DNA from: Scenedesmus sp. ARA3
Lineage: Eukaryota > Chlorophyta > Chlorophyceae > Sphaeropleales > Scenedesmaceae
Length of the DNA: 64,000 nt
Assembly: GCA_004335835.1 (NCBI GenBank)
Contig: RWJK01000259.1
Location: 1 to 64,000, forward strand
Direction: 5' to 3'
Shown here: positions 24,022-36,275 of the stretch, in pieces
How the letters are laid out: every line of letters starts with the position of its first letter
How positions within the stretch are numbered: position 1 is the stretch's first letter
The notes under the pieces: generated by a model
What the model saw: the letters and a program-made list of their open reading frames with translations, nothing else
The model's database searches: none
What the model was told of the DNA's origin: nothing
Translations under genes and position numbers: made by a program

Positions 24022-24874
24022 CGGCTCTCTGTGTGTGCATTGCATTGTAACACTTGCACAATGGCTAGCTAGCTGACCATCGTCAGCTTGCACCGTGATC
24101 ATGTTGGATGCCGTGTGCTGTGAGTGCCACGTTGCTGTTCACTCAGGCTTTGGCAAGAGTGGTTCGGAACGGGACGTGTGGGACTCGGTGTGGGTTGCAT
24201 AGCTGCGCCATCTGAGGATCGTTCTGTGCAACTTGCACCGTTGAATCATGATGGTTGCACAGCTATGTTTGTAACATTAGTATCTGATGTGCTGCACCCT
24301 CTCTGTGCGTATAGTTCGGCAACTAGTCAAGCAGCTGTGCACCAGCACAGTGCGGCTGCTGATGCAGCTGCTGTATGCGCTGAAGCCTCAGGAGGCTCCA
24401 ATGATTGGCGAAATAGCACACTGCTGCAGCCAGTAAGGGCTCGTACAGGCCACCACACAACATATCCTCGTGCCACGCTTAGTGAGCGCCTAGACGCCTG
24501 GTTGCTGTTGCTTGGAGGCCTGCGTGCCACCTTGCTGCGCAAGTTGTCATGCTGCCTGCTCAAAGTCCTCTCGCTGCTGGGCAGCTGCTGCACCATTTAC
24601 GTGACTCCCAAACCGAGTTACCAACCTGCTAACCAGAGGACCAGCAATGCAGTCACATTGCGTGCGTGCGAGGATAGTGGGTGCGGCGCAATCCGCATGT
24701 TGCGCATGCTGACCATCATGACACCATCTCCTGTTACAATGAGCTGAATCAACGGCAAACACCTGCCACACAGGTACGAGCACATCCAGCTGCCATGCAT
24801 GCACATCTAGCTGCCATGCATGCACGGCATCCCAGCTGGCTGGCGACTCCTGCTGACAGCTGCGCTGCAGCCGG
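24022..24874. other. Intergenic region between convergent 3' ends
   Basis: It contains the two facing 3' UTRs: TGTAA at 24046-24050 for the plus-strand gene and TTACA at 24734-24738 (TGTAA on the minus strand) for the nucleoporin gene. A 21-bp unit, beginning CACATCCAGCTGCC, is repeated twice in tandem at 24781-24822 with one mismatch. No gene is seen. Confidence 0.5.
24046..24050 (+). terminator. TGTAA poly(A) signal of the type I membrane protein gene
   Basis: TGTAA lies 25 bases after the stop codon. Confidence 0.5.
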
Positions 24875-27800
24875 TCACTTCTTGGGCTTGTACTGCTCCA
24901 CCAGCTGCTTGAAGTCCTGCACCTTCTCTGCTGAGCCGAATGTGAGCATGCACGCTGTCATCTGCAGGCGCAGCAGCAGCAGACAGGAGAAGACTAGTGT
25001 CGCTCAGCACTTGGAACACGATTATTGATGCTGGGACTGACGCAGCACGCTGCTTCTGCGGCACAGCCTGCGTAAGGTATGCATCCAACCACAGAGTTTG
25101 GTGTATACTCTGCAAAGACGGCATGCGGCTCATCAGCAAAGCAGGGCCTGCACACAGAGAGTAGACATTCCTGCAAGCGTTGTGCAGTTGCACATGCCAG
25201 CCCCGCACAGCAGACAGTGCCGCTGTCACAGCACTGCGCCGGCCCTGCCGCCCGTGCTGGCGCTCACCGCGTGTTTAGTCTTGCTTGCTGCAGCTGCAGC
25301 GGCGTCTGCCTTCGCGCCTGCTGGCGGCAGCTCGTACTGAGGCACCATGAGCAGGATGCTGCACTTGTTGGGCTTGTTGGCAATGGAGTGCACCACGCTG
25401 GTGACGTACAGGTTCGATGACACCAGCTGCTTGCCCTGCAGCGGCAACCCAGCAGGTGCAGCAGGCAGTGTTCGTCATGCCAACACCTGAGCACTGCTAC
25501 ACGAAGGAAAAACAGTCCAGAAGCGGCTATTCTTTGACAGACTCACAGCTAGCCTCCCATGCCCCAGCCGCTGACTCTCTGGTGGCCACTACCCTCAGCA
25601 TCCCACACACACCACCTCCCATAACACCATCTTCGCCCCCATCACGCCCTGCTGCGCTTTCCACGCCAGAGCCCGGCAGCCTCACCACTTCTGTGCTGAA
25701 CATGACGCAGGCCCTGCCGAGGCTGTCGCCCTCCTTGGGCTGGCGCAGCGTCACCATGCCCACGCCGCGCCCCTCCCAGTCACCCCCGCCGCTGCCTTTC
25801 GGGAGGCGCACGTGCAGCCGCGCCTTATTGTTGAACAGCACATGCCACTTCTCTTCATCCACCTTGATCTCTGGCGTGAACTTTGCCGGGGCCTCCTCAT
25901 CGGCGTCGCCATCGGCACCGCCAGCTGCAGCGTCAGACGCGCCTGCAAGCGGCGGGCGGTGCAAACACATCATTGTGTATTGCTTGAAAGCCACGGCGGT
26001 ATGGTGCCTGCTGCTGCGCATTTGCCCTGAGTTCGAAGTGTGTTGGGCAAGCCGGGCAATGCAGTAGAGCTACTGGCGCACTTGCGAAGACTCGCTGCTG
26101 GTCTGAGGACATCTCGCTGCTGCCCGCATGCCTACAAGGGAGGGCATGGGTTGAAGCTCATGCGCGCCAACAGCAGCCTCTGCTGCTCGAGCAATCCGCA
26201 AACTGCTTGCCTGCATGGTGTGTTTTTAAAGCCATCCTTGGCCGGTGGCTGATGCCATCTGATGTACTGTTGGCTACACTGACATGCAGCAGATCTATAC
26301 AACATGCATGCCGATAATGTGACGTGCTGGCCTGTGCACCACAACAGCACATCAAGCACATGCACTGAGCCATGCCGACGCGCATGCACACCACATAACA
26401 CGCCCATTGCTCTTGGTGCCTGCTCACCTCCTGCTGCAGTGGGTGCCGGAAACTTGAACAGCCCTCCGCCTGCTGTGCCGCTGCCTGCTCCTGCTGTTGT
26501 GGCAAAGCCAAACGCTGGCGAGCTGCCAGCAGCAGCATCTCCAGCCGCAGCAGCACCTGCTGATGACGACGGCAGTGCACCAAAGCTGAACGTGGTGGCA
26601 GCGGGCCCACCAGTGCTGCCTGCTGCTGCTGCTGGCGCGGCCCCAAAGCCAAAGCTGCCGCCACTGCTGCTGCTGGCGCCTGCCGCCGCCGCATCCTGGC
26701 TTGCGGCTGTGCCGCTGCTACTAACCCCAAAGCTAAACTTGCCGCTGCTTGCTGCTGGTGTTGCGCCTGCTGCCGCCGCTGCTGCTGCTGCGCCTGCTGG
26801 TGTGAACCCAAAGCCGCCGCTGCTGCCGCCAGCTGCTGGCGTGGGCGCAGCACCGAAAGAGAAGCCACCTGTGGAGGGTGAGGGGCCTGGGGTCATGCCG
26901 CCAATGCTGCTGGGGGTCACTGAGCCGCTGAGCTTGAATGGCTCCGGAGATGGAAGCTCCCCGCCTTTGGCAGCAGGTGTTGCACCAGGAGTAGCGCCAA
27001 AGCTAAAGCCTAAACCGCTTGCAGGAGCCGGGGTGTGGCCGGCATTGGCTGTGTTGGCGGTGCCTGGTGTTGCTGCGCCAGCAGCAGCAGCGCCGAACCC
27101 GGGTGTTGCAGCAGCTGAGGAGGAGCCTCCTGCTGCACCAAAGTTGGGCTGCTCTGCAAATGTGACAGACTTGCGGCCGCCGCCTCCGCCGAAGCCAGTG
27201 GAGCGGCCTGTGGCGGCGCCTGCTGCTTCGTCTGCTGCTGCTGCTGAGCCATTGGCTGCGGGTGCTGGCGTGCCAAACAAGTTGCTGGCGAGCGGCGAAC
27301 TGCTGCGGTGCTGGTTGCCTGAAAGCAGTAAGCCGCAGGCAGTAGCCAAAGAATGCGTGCATTGCCGTGCCACAAAGTGGCAAGTGGAGCTTGAATAGAA
27401 AGTTGGGAACAGAGCACTCGAATAATTTCCTGCCCTGCCCTAGTTCTGCAACTGCTCAACATCAGCGTCTTACTTGCCCAGCCACGACGCGCACAGCCAA
27501 GGGCAACCATGTGATCTATGCAGCTGCAGGACACCTGCAGCAGCGCATGACGCGGCCAGCGCAGACCGATGCAGAGTACGATTTGCTAGCAGCTGCAGCA
27601 GCTGTGTGGGCTTGATGAGCTGAATTGGCATTGCAGCACTCACCATCAACTAGTACATCGTCGTACTGCTGCAGCAGCTTGTCCGCATGCTTGATGTACT
27701 CTTTGACGCCAGACAGCCACAGCTGATCACCTGCCTGTGCAGCTTGCTGCTGTGCCCACCTGCAGGTGACAATCCTATGTCAGTCACTGTCACGGATTCC

Positions 27801-28056
27801 GTGTTGTGCCCAGGTGCTGCTGCTGCTGCTAACTTACTGTGCAAACTGGCTGTTCAAGGCCCGCAGGTGGGCTGTGAACTCAGCACCGCGGCCCGTCTGG
27901 TCAGTCCTCTGCAACATGCAGCGTAATGATGTCAGTAATTCAGATCCTGACCGTGAACAGAACAGCAGCGACACCACCGTCAAGGAATTTCAAAAGCATG
28001 CTTTGCACCTTGGCGCTGTCGCCGTACAGCTCGTCTGTTGCGCGCCGTTTGCTCAT
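24875..28056 (-). CDS. NUP50: NUP50-like FG nucleoporin with C-terminal Ran-binding domain
   Basis: Seven exons: 28056-28009, 27908-27838, 27759-27644, 27318-26428, 25942-25686, 25435-25268 and 24961-24875, 545 residues with consistent phases. The N-terminus (MSKRRATDELYGD) resembles the basic importin-alpha-binding start of NUP50 proteins. A helical stretch follows (FTAHLRALNSQFAQ, LWLSGVKEYIKHADKLLQQY). Exon 4 holds an FG-repeat region with phrases such as GFSFGA, KFSFGV, SFGFGA and TFSFGA. From about residue 400 comes a Ran-binding domain: KWHVLFNNKARLHVRLPKG, DWEGRGVGMVTLRQ, GKQLVSSNLYV, MLTFGSAEKVQDFKQLVEQY. The protein should act at the nuclear basket in importin-alpha recycling. Exon 1 ending at AAG/GTGCAA is my choice; other donors nearby break the phase. 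Confidence 0.88.
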
Positions 28057-28605
28057 GGTAGCCAAGGCATACAGATTTTATCGACAAGAGGTCCAACCGT
28101 GTGCTGTGTGCTGGCTATCTGATTCAGCAGGACGAAGTGTCAGATACAGACGGTGATGGTCCTGGGGCCGACTGCTGCTTGCAACTAGAAGCTTGTCCAA
28201 TGCATCCAAAGAGCAACGCTGGGCATTATCACAGCTGGAGTGCCCCTGTATCTTGCCAGCATGCCCTGTAGTGGGCCTGTAATAACAGAGGTGACGTTAC
28301 AAGTTGTCACTCAGGTTACTGCTATACCCCTGACTGCATTCCAGTCCAACTTGCAACCTGCTGCTGTTCCAGGATCAGCCGTCCATCGCGACCAACAAAG
28401 AAATGTTCAGAACGCACGCCAGTAAACAAACAATTTGTCACACAGGGCGACAAACAACAGCTACACCAATGTTTCTAAATGGACGCCCAAAGGTCCAATG
28501 CGCCAGGCGTGCACATTTGTTTCCCCTGCAAGCATTTGCACTTGCCAAACAGGAGCAGCTGCACCTGCTGGCCTGCTGCCACTCTGCTGCACTAGCACTG
28601 CCGCT
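28057..28605. other. Spacer upstream of NUP50-like gene
   Basis: This 549-bp gap holds the nucleoporin promoter and the 3' UTR of the PPR gene. A TTACA at 28297-28301 (TGTAA on the minus strand) is a plausible poly(A) signal for the latter. No coding signal is seen. Confidence 0.45.
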
Positions 28606-29087
28606 TCACCCAAACTGCTTGCGCAGGTAAGACCTCCACGTCCGCTTGCGCGACACTATCTCGTATGTGAACTCATCGGGATCCACTTCATCGTTGGCCA
28701 TGCGGTCAATGACATCCAGCGCGCGGTCAGAGTCGTTTGACTTGTAACAAATTTCCAGCAGCGCGTTGTAGCTCTCTGCAGCAGCAGCAACACAGACAGA
28801 AAATCGCTGGCACACGTGAGGTGATGTGGCAGAAGTGTACAAACCTCGGACGCTGCAGCTGGCTTGGTCGCTGTGATGCACACCAGCAACTGAGAGCAAA
28901 AACCGTCAGAAACCACTAGCTGCCAAGTACGCCAGACACCACGTGCTGCAGCTGCGCTGCTCTGTTTGAGAATGCTTATGCAAACCTGTCTTTCTCATAT
29001 GATTCGAACCGCTGACAAACACTTGGCATGTGGCCACAGGTAGCAAATGGCTGCTGCTGCGGCTGCTGCTGGTGCTGCTGGTGCTGG

Positions 29088-29120
<33 letters not shown>

Positions 29121-30054
29121 GCCTCACTTGCGCTGGGCTCCAGGCCGTAGCTCATCTTCATCTGCGTGAGCACCGCGTCGATCTTCTGCCAGTCCGGCGG
29201 GCTCTGGCTGCCGTAGCCGCGCAGCATCACCGCAAACGTGACCTCATCGGGCTGCAGGAAGTCGCCGAACAGCTGGTCAAAGATGGTCTGCGCCACCTTC
29301 ATGTCCCTGCTGCGCGTGCACGCTGCCAGCAGCGCCGTGGCCGCCTGCGTGTCTGGCTGCACGCCCAGCGCCGCCAGGCCTGCCAGCTGCTGCACCGCCT
29401 CCTTGAACTTCTTCTGCTCGCCCAGCTGCTTGATGCGGCGCGTGACCTCCTGGCGGATCTCGCGCTCCCGCTCAGCCGGCGACTGTTCCTGCAGGTGCGG
29501 CGGCGGTGGCAGCGGCAGTAACATGTGGAGGGGTGAGTGCAGCACAGGGAGGCACAGGTAGGGTTGGTCTGGTGGTTGCGGTGGAAATGCTGTCGGACAC
29601 GCCTCCTCAGGATCCTGACATCAATCCATGCAGCACAACTGCTAGGCCTATTTGTCATACAGATGCAGGCGTCACACGTTCAGCGTTGATAGAAGGAAAT
29701 AGTCTACCCTTTTCCCTGAAACTTGCTTGCTGCTAAGTTCAACGCAGATGGGTTCCATGCACGAGTGAATTGTCAGCCTGCCAGCCAGCCTGCTGGGGTC
29801 CTGGCAACATTTGTGTGGTGCAAGTGCAAGAGAGCAGGGATATCAGCGCCAACTGCAGCATCAAAGAAAGAGCATCCATTTCTCACTTGTTGGTCAGCCT
29901 GCGCTGCTATGCTGGCAACGCGCCGCTGCTGCATGCTGCGTCTGGCTGCTATTGCTCCTGCTGCTGCTGCTGGTATCATGCTGCTGTTGACACTGCGGCA
30001 CTGCCAACACCCTGCCATTGAGGCAGAGCACCTACTGCTCAACATACTGTTCAT
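28606..30054 (-). CDS. Short pentatricopeptide-repeat protein, organelle-targeted
   Basis: Three exons: 30054-29887, 29488-29128 and 28775-28606, 232 residues. Exon 1 (56 residues) looks like a transit peptide: rich in Ser, Arg and Ala with almost no acidic residues (MAGCWQCRSVNSSMIP, GAIAARRSMQQRRVAS). Exon 2 begins with a charged helix (EREREIRQEVTRRIKQLG), then helix pairs of PPR type: KFKEAVQQLAGLAALGVQPD, MKVAQTIFDQLFGDFLQPD and KIDAVLTQMKMSYGLEP. Exon 3 continues KSYNALLEICYKSNDSDRALDVIDRM and ends EFTYEIVSRKRTWRSYLRKQFG. PPR proteins bind organellar RNA. With three to four repeats this one is short. The CAG/CTG run at 29085-29120 that extends the open frame as poly-Gln lies in intron 2, just after the GTGAGG donor. 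The gene is divergent from UMP synthase. Confidence 0.85.
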
Positions 30055-30367
30055 TTTGGATAAATGAGGCTACTTCTATAGGCACCAAAAGTTGTGAAAG
30101 TCTTGGCAAGGGCGCGCGGAGGCTGTGTCCAGTGGGAAGCAAAGGATTTCAACTATTGTATAAACCGCCTTGAATAAATTGATAGACCAGAAATGCTGAC
30201 TAGAAGACAGCTACACCGGTTCTTCCCTTTTCGCAATGTCACTTCGCACACCGCGCCGGTTCAGTACATGTCAAGTGCTGCTGCGTCCCCAAGCTTTGTA
30301 GGATCAGCACAAGTTTTGCTTTACGTGCAGGCTTTCCAGCAAACACTTGCTCTTGGCACCGGCTTTG
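30055..30367. promoter_or_regulatory. Divergent promoter, PPR protein / UMP synthase
   Basis: 313 bp separate the two start codons. A TATAAA occurs at 30159-30164 on the plus strand, about 200 bp before the UMP synthase start. Confidence 0.5.
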
Positions 30368-33300
30368 ATGCACTTGTGGTCAAGGAAGGCTGTAGGAGCA
30401 GGCACAGGCCCATCAGCCTCGCGATCCAGCGGAAGCAAGTCGTTTGCAGTCGCTGGCGGCGGCCAGCAAGCAAGGGTTTCCAGCGCGACATTTGACAGCT
30501 GCGGCAGGCGGCAAACTCAGCAGGCAGCAGCAAGCATGGGTCTGTTCGCCGGCTTGCAGAAGAACAAGGGCGATGCCCAGCCCTCCACCAGCTCCGTGGC
30601 TGCCAGGGCCACGACTGTGAGTATCACTTGCAGCACCAAGGCTTGTGCCGAAAGGCAGTGCGTGCTTCACCAGGCTGCCGCATCTGCCTGATCACAGGCC
30701 TTGAGTAGTTGTTTGAAGGAATAATGAGGGTTGGTACACCTGCTGTGGCCCTCAGCTGGCTATTAGCCACGTATCATTGCACTGCTGCGGTTCAAACCAG
30801 TACTGCAGGTACTGCTGCACACTGCGGCACGCATGTGGCGGCCTGGTTGATACGCAGCTTGGTTGCTTGCTTACTGTTTTCATCGCTCGGCTGCTGTTTA
30901 CGAATCTGCAGAAGGAGCCCATGACACAGGAGGAGATTGAGGAGCTCTGCCTGGAGCTGAACAAAATTGGGGTGAGCAGGCAAGGCCCGCTGCTCATCCC
31001 TGCCTGGCATAGAGCGCCTGGGCATGCAGCACGGCAGCAGCAGCATACGCCATTGGCTTGGCGTGGCTGGCGGTGGCTGCTTCTCTGCGCCTAGCAAGTG
31101 CCTGTATCCGGCCAACTGCTAACCGGCTTGGGCTGCGTATCTCACAACTGGCTCTGCTGCAGGCGGTCAAGTTTGGCGAGTTCAAGCTGAAGAGCGGGCT
31201 GATGTCACCCGTGTACGTGGACCTGCGCGTGATCGTGTCCTACCCGCTGGTGCTGGAGCAGGTGCGAGCTTGGGCGCGCCAGCAGCAGCTTGTGCAGCAA
31301 GTTGCATCCAGTTTTGCTGCAGAGGAGCCGAGCCTTCGGCATTGTGTATGATCAATCACCAGCAGCAGGTAGTGTCCTGCTTGCTGGTGCTGGATCACGT
31401 GGCAGCTTTGCTGAGCGGTAGCAGCAGTGAGTGCAGCCAGGTGCACAAGGTGTTACTGCACCCGAGGTGTTTTCATCCTGCAGCATGTTTTATTCTTCAC
31501 CAGCAGCAGGCCTTGCTCCTGCTGCCACACAACCTGCTTGCAGCTGCTGACCTTGTAAGGAAGCACCAATCTTCGCTGCAGCTGAGTGCTTTGTGTCCAC
31601 CCTGCTGCACACCAGCCGCTTGCAGCGACTGTAATGCAACTCAATCCTGCATGAGTGCATGCACCACACTACACCAACCTCTGCTGTTCCGCTCTGCCGC
31701 TCACCCTTCTCGCACATGTTTCTTCCTCCCCCTTACACAGGTGTCTCGCATGATGTACAGCCGCGTGAAGGACCTGCAGTTTGACATCATGTGCGGCGTG
31801 CCCTACACCGCGCTGCCCATCGCCACCTGCATGTCGCTGGGCTTCGGCCTGCCCATGGTCATGCGGCGCAAGGAGGTCAAGGACTACGGCACCAAGAAGG
31901 CCATCGAGGGCGCGTACAGCCCCGGGCAGTCGTGCCTCATCGTGGAGGACCTTGTGACTAGTGGCGCCAGCGTGCTGGAGACGCTGGACCCGCTGCAGGT
32001 GCGGTTGGGTGTAGGGGCTGCACTGCGTGGGGCGGGGTGTAGGGGCTACACTGGGTTGGCATTGGTGTAGGGGTTACCAGCTGCAGGTGCAGCTGGGGCC
32101 AGCACAGCACAGCCAGGCTGCACTGGGCGGGGAGTTGGGATGGGAGCAGGTTGAGCAGAGTGAGAGATGGCTGCTGGACGCGCTGCAGGTGCAGCTGGGG
32201 CCAGCTTGAGACCAGCACAGCACAGCCAGGCTGCGCTGGGTGGGTCTTGGGGTAGGGTTTGGAGGACGTTGAGCAGAGTTGGGAGATGGCTGCTGGACCC
32301 GCTGCAGGTGCGGCTGGGGCCAGGCTGCACTGGGTGGGGCTGCGGGTAGGTTCTACCCCGTTGCAATACTGGTGCGGTGTGGTCTAAGTGCAGTGTGGTC
32401 TCGCGACAGACTAGATGGTACTGAGCAGCGCCAGCCTAGCAGCAGCAGTTGCCTCAAGTGGCGTCAGTGTGTCTCAGACTGCTGGCAGTTGAGCACATAA
32501 CGGTGCCGATCTCTGCTGCCATGCCCTGCTGCCATATCATCTCACCCATCTACTGTCTGCCATACTTTCTGCCTTGAAACGCCTTGCCTTGCGCACGTTT
32601 GCTTTGCGCCGCCTGCAGAAGGAGCAGCTCAAGGTGACTGACGTGGTGGTGCTCATAGACCGCGAGCAGGGCGGCGAGGCGCACCTGCAGAAGAACGGGC
32701 TGAAGCTGCATGCGGCTTTCAAGCTGTCGGCCATGCTGGACGTGCTGCAGAAGCACAACCTCGTGGATGAGGCGGTGGCAGGCAAAGTGCGCGCCTTCAT
32801 TGCGGAGAACCAGACGCAGCTGCCAGCTGCTGCTGCTGCTGGGGCTGCTACTGCAGCTGCAGCTGCGCCGCCAGCGCAGCCAAAGCGGTAAGCAACGAAT
32901 GGACTGGGCTCCCCAAGCACTCTGTACCAATGTGTGCTGCTCGATGCATGCAAGTGCTGCAGCTGCTCGTCTCAGCCTCATGAGCTGGCTCGTCAGGCAC
33001 ACCGTAGCGCTGGCAACGCCCTGACACGCAGTACCCCGCCACAGAGGGGCCAGCAAGTGCATGCGTTGCTGCATCAGCAGGTTTCCCGCAGACAGCTCTG
33101 CTGGCAGTCAACACCTTGGCTGGCTGCCTGGCTGAGCAACTCGCCTGCATGCCTGCCATGTGTCTGCCTGTGCTGGCAGGCTGTCGTATGAGGAGCGCGC
33201 TGGCCTGGCCAAGAACAGCGTGGCAAAGCAGTGCTTTGAGCTCATGGCGCGCAAGCGCACCAACCTGGCTGTGGCTGCTGACGTGGCCACTGCTGATGAG

Positions 33301-34425
33301 ATGCTGGCGCTGGCGGAGCAGACGGGGCCGCACATCTGCGTGTTCAAGACACACGTGGACATCTTTGACAGGTGCGCTGGGCGCGGGTTGGGGCCGCTTG
33401 CTGCTGGTGCATGTGCTGCTTTCCGCCTCATTATGTGGTACTTTGCTCAGCTTCAGCGCCAACTGCTGCCACATTTACTCTGCACACACCTTGCCGCACA
33501 CTCTAACTGCTGCCTGCAGGTGGGACGACAGCATTGCCGCCAAGCTGCAGGAGATTGCGTCCCGCCACGACTTCCTCATCTTTGAGGACCGCAAGTTTGC
33601 CGACATCGGCAACACTGTGGTCAGCCAGTACGCGGGCGGCATCTACAAGATCGCGGACTGGAGCCACATCACCAACGCACACCTGGTGCCAGGCCCGGGC
33701 ATCATCGACGGCCTCAAGCAGGTGCGTGCTGCGGCTGTGCAGCCAGGCTGGGGCAGAGATGAGGTGCTGGGCAGTTTTGAGTGCATGGCTGCGACTTTCA
33801 GCGTCTGGTGACTGATGCGTGTTGCGGGGATGGATGCATCCGCTGCACCGAATTCGCTAGATGTGCTGGTGTGGTTGCTGCTGCATGGGGTAGCTGTCCA
33901 GGCTGCTGATGTCGCTGGCATGGATGAGCTGCTGCTGGCGTGCTGGATGAAGGCTGTCATGCTGCAGGCACTGGGCGACACAAGCTGTAGTCACTGCAGT
34001 GTGCGTGTCTGCTGCTGCTGCTGCTGCTGTTGCAGGTGGGCCTGCCAAAGGGCCGTGGCTGCCTGCTGCTGGCGGAGATGAGCAGCAAGGGCACACTTGC
34101 AGCCGGCAGCTACACGGAGGCAGTGGCAGCGGCTGCCGCGCAGCACGAGGACTTTGTGATGGGTTTCATCAGCGTGAACCCTGCAGCGTGGAAGGGCGGG
34201 CCAGGCAGCCCCGGCCTCATCCACATGACGCCTGGCGTGCAGCTGGCAGAGGGCGGCGATGCGCTGGGGCAGCAGTACAACACGCCAGCCAGCGTGATTG
34301 GCGCGCGTGGCAGCGATGTGATCATCGTGGGCAGGGGCGTGATCAAGGCAGCAGATCCCGCAGCAGCAGCAGCAGAGTACAAGGAGGCTGGCTGGGCAGC
34401 GTATGAGGCCAGCCTTGCAGCATGA
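30368..34425 (+). CDS. UMPS: Bifunctional UMP synthase (orotate phosphoribosyltransferase / OMP decarboxylase)
   Basis: Eight exons: 30368-30616, 30912-30971, 31163-31261, 31741-31998, 32619-32887, 33180-33371, 33520-33721 and 34036-34425, 572 residues. The enzyme performs the last two steps of de novo pyrimidine synthesis, orotate to OMP to UMP. The N-terminal transferase half has [16 protein letters not shown], the substrate region [13 protein letters not shown], and the PRPP loop [12 protein letters not shown]. The decarboxylase half has FKTHVDI, the catalytic [12 protein letters not shown] with Asp-Lys-Asp, and the C-terminal phosphate-binding [17 protein letters not shown] Gln/Ala-rich linker joins the halves. 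Plant-type order (OPRT first) is kept. An N-terminal 56-residue Ser/Arg/Gly-rich extension precedes the internal Met at 30536 and fits a transit peptide, as known for plastidial plant UMPS; start at 30536 would give 516 residues. TGTAA follows at 34467-34471. Confidence 0.96.
31985..32350 (+). repeat. Tandem copies of a 5' splice-site region inside UMP synthase intron 4
   Basis: The end of exon 4 and its donor (CTGGACCCGCTGCAGGTGCG at about 31985-32004) is followed within the intron by three similar blocks near 32080, 32174 and 32295. Each contains GCTGCAGGTGC and is followed by a GGGGCCAG...CAGGCTGC(A/G)CTGGG sequence. Two of them keep GGCTGCTGGAC just before. The blocks are spaced about 95-120 bp apart and differ by small deletions. 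Confidence 0.8.
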
Positions 34426-35190
34426 GGGTTGCACGGCTGCTGTTTTTGAGTTGGATATACATACGGTGTAACATATTGTGTTGGCTTGCCTTCCTGGGCG
34501 ATGTCACGGGGTTGCTCGTGCCACGTACTGCCCTCCCTCCTGTCACATGTCATGACAAGCGGTTGCCAGCTGAACCAACAGGTTTACCAGAATGCGCTCG
34601 TCAAAGTCGTGAAGCACTGGAGCGGTCTTTAGTGTGATTTGATGTTTGAAATGGACTGCAAGGTGTGCGTCTGATAGGTGAAGCAATAGTTGCCCGTTGT
34701 TGATGCTACGATCGATTACTCCAACATTCGGATGTTGAATCTGTCTCCAACAACACGCTACATACAGCTTATAACCAGTGATGGACGCCATATCCGCCAA
34801 GTGGCGGAGGAAAACGGCCGGAGCATATGAGACCATACTAGAGGGCAGCAGGCAGCCTTCAGATGCTCTGGATACAACACTGCAAATAAACACAGGCATA
34901 ACACGCCCAAGGCTGCTGAACAAGCAGTGAGTGAAGCTGGATTTGAAGCTGGGGTTGCAGCAGCATTGGCAGTAGCATCACCAGCAGCATGTGTTGCCAG
35001 CATGTGTGCCATATGGAATGTGAAGCCTTCACATCACCTGTCAGCAACTGTCAGCTGTGATGCAAAAACAGGCAATAGAAGTCTTGCACATGGCACTGAG
35101 GAAGCAATGTCACTTGTATGGTAGTGCTCGAGATGGGCACTGCTTGCACAGTACTGGAAGCCATTGCCATGTCAGCCTGGGGACTGCGTC
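34426..35190. other. Intergenic region between UMP synthase and Kir channel genes
   Basis: It holds the UMP synthase poly(A) signal (TGTAA 34467-34471) and the promoter of the channel gene. An open frame at 34927-35124 has no family likeness and does not splice in phase to the channel exons, so I do not call it. Confidence 0.45.
34467..34471 (+). terminator. TGTAA poly(A) signal, UMP synthase
   Basis: TGTAA lies 42 bases after the stop codon. Confidence 0.5.
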
Positions 35191-36240
35191 ATGGCAATCA
35201 ACATAGTGCGGTGGCTCTCAAAATTGGTGTGAGTCATCCTTGCGCCTTTGCTGCTTGATCAATTCAGGCACCAGGGAAAGGCTATCGACCGATTTGGCGT
35301 TGAATGGGAGAAAGCAGCACTGTACTTTGGGGATGTCTTCCATACACTGCTCAACGTGAGTCCTGCAGTGCGCTGCTGCTGCTGCCGTCACTGATTCAGC
35401 AGCAGAAGAGTGTGAGGGTTGAATCAAACAAAAGCGCCAGGCAAGAGCAATTTGCACCTCTACTGCAAATCTTTGTTGGCATCCCTCCCTTCAGCAGGAG
35501 CAATTGCCGTGCATGAAGTTGCTGCAGTGCACACAAGCTTTCGCTGAGCTGACATGCGCCTGCTGCCCTGTCTGCTGTGTTCCTGGCACTCTGCAGATGC
35601 CGCGGTCCAGGTGAGGGCTGCAAGCAGCGCTGACACAGAGGTTGCACCACTCAGCACAAGCAGCATGTGCCTCCGCCGCTGCCGCCATCGCACAGACGCA
35701 CCCAGCAACAGCGCAAAACGCCCAGCTGTGACAAAGTGCGCCGCCTGCACTTGTCTAATAGCAAATACTTCTCCCACGTGCGCCGCAGCCTGAATGGGAG
35801 CAGGCATACGTTTTACGCATGCACTGCCACATGCATCCCCCTGCTCCTGAAGCCACTGCTACCACTTGTATGCAGGTTCATCCTGATCTTCTTCTTCATC
35901 TACATCATCGAGTACATCCTCTTTGCGCTGCTGTACCTGTGGCAGCCCAACCACTGCATCCCGCACATCAAGCACCTGCGCATTGCGCTCTGGTTCTCGG
36001 TGCAGACGGCAGCAACCATCGGTGCGCAGGCTGAGCGCAGACCAGCCTGCCAGCGCCAGCCCCTGCAGCCTGGCACGTTGGCAGCATCAACCGTCCCAGT
36101 ATGCAGACTACCAGAATATGTATGTGGCAGTACTGTTCCTGCAGGGCTGCAAGTGCACTGGGTCGAGAGTATCGCACCCCAAGACCTCTCACATGCTTGC
36201 AAGAGTGTGTGCGGAGCCCTGCCGGTTAATGCTGTGTGTG

Positions 36241-36275
<35 letters not shown>

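Noticed and set aside
26304..27398. 364-residue plus-strand open frame rich in Pro and Ala
   Set aside because: It is the antisense shadow of the FG-repeat exon of the nucleoporin gene, which has splice logic and a Ran-binding domain.
34927..35124. Candidate N-terminal exon of the Kir channel
   Set aside because: It does not end at a donor in the phase required by the next exon, and an in-frame ATG at 35191 already gives a complete start.
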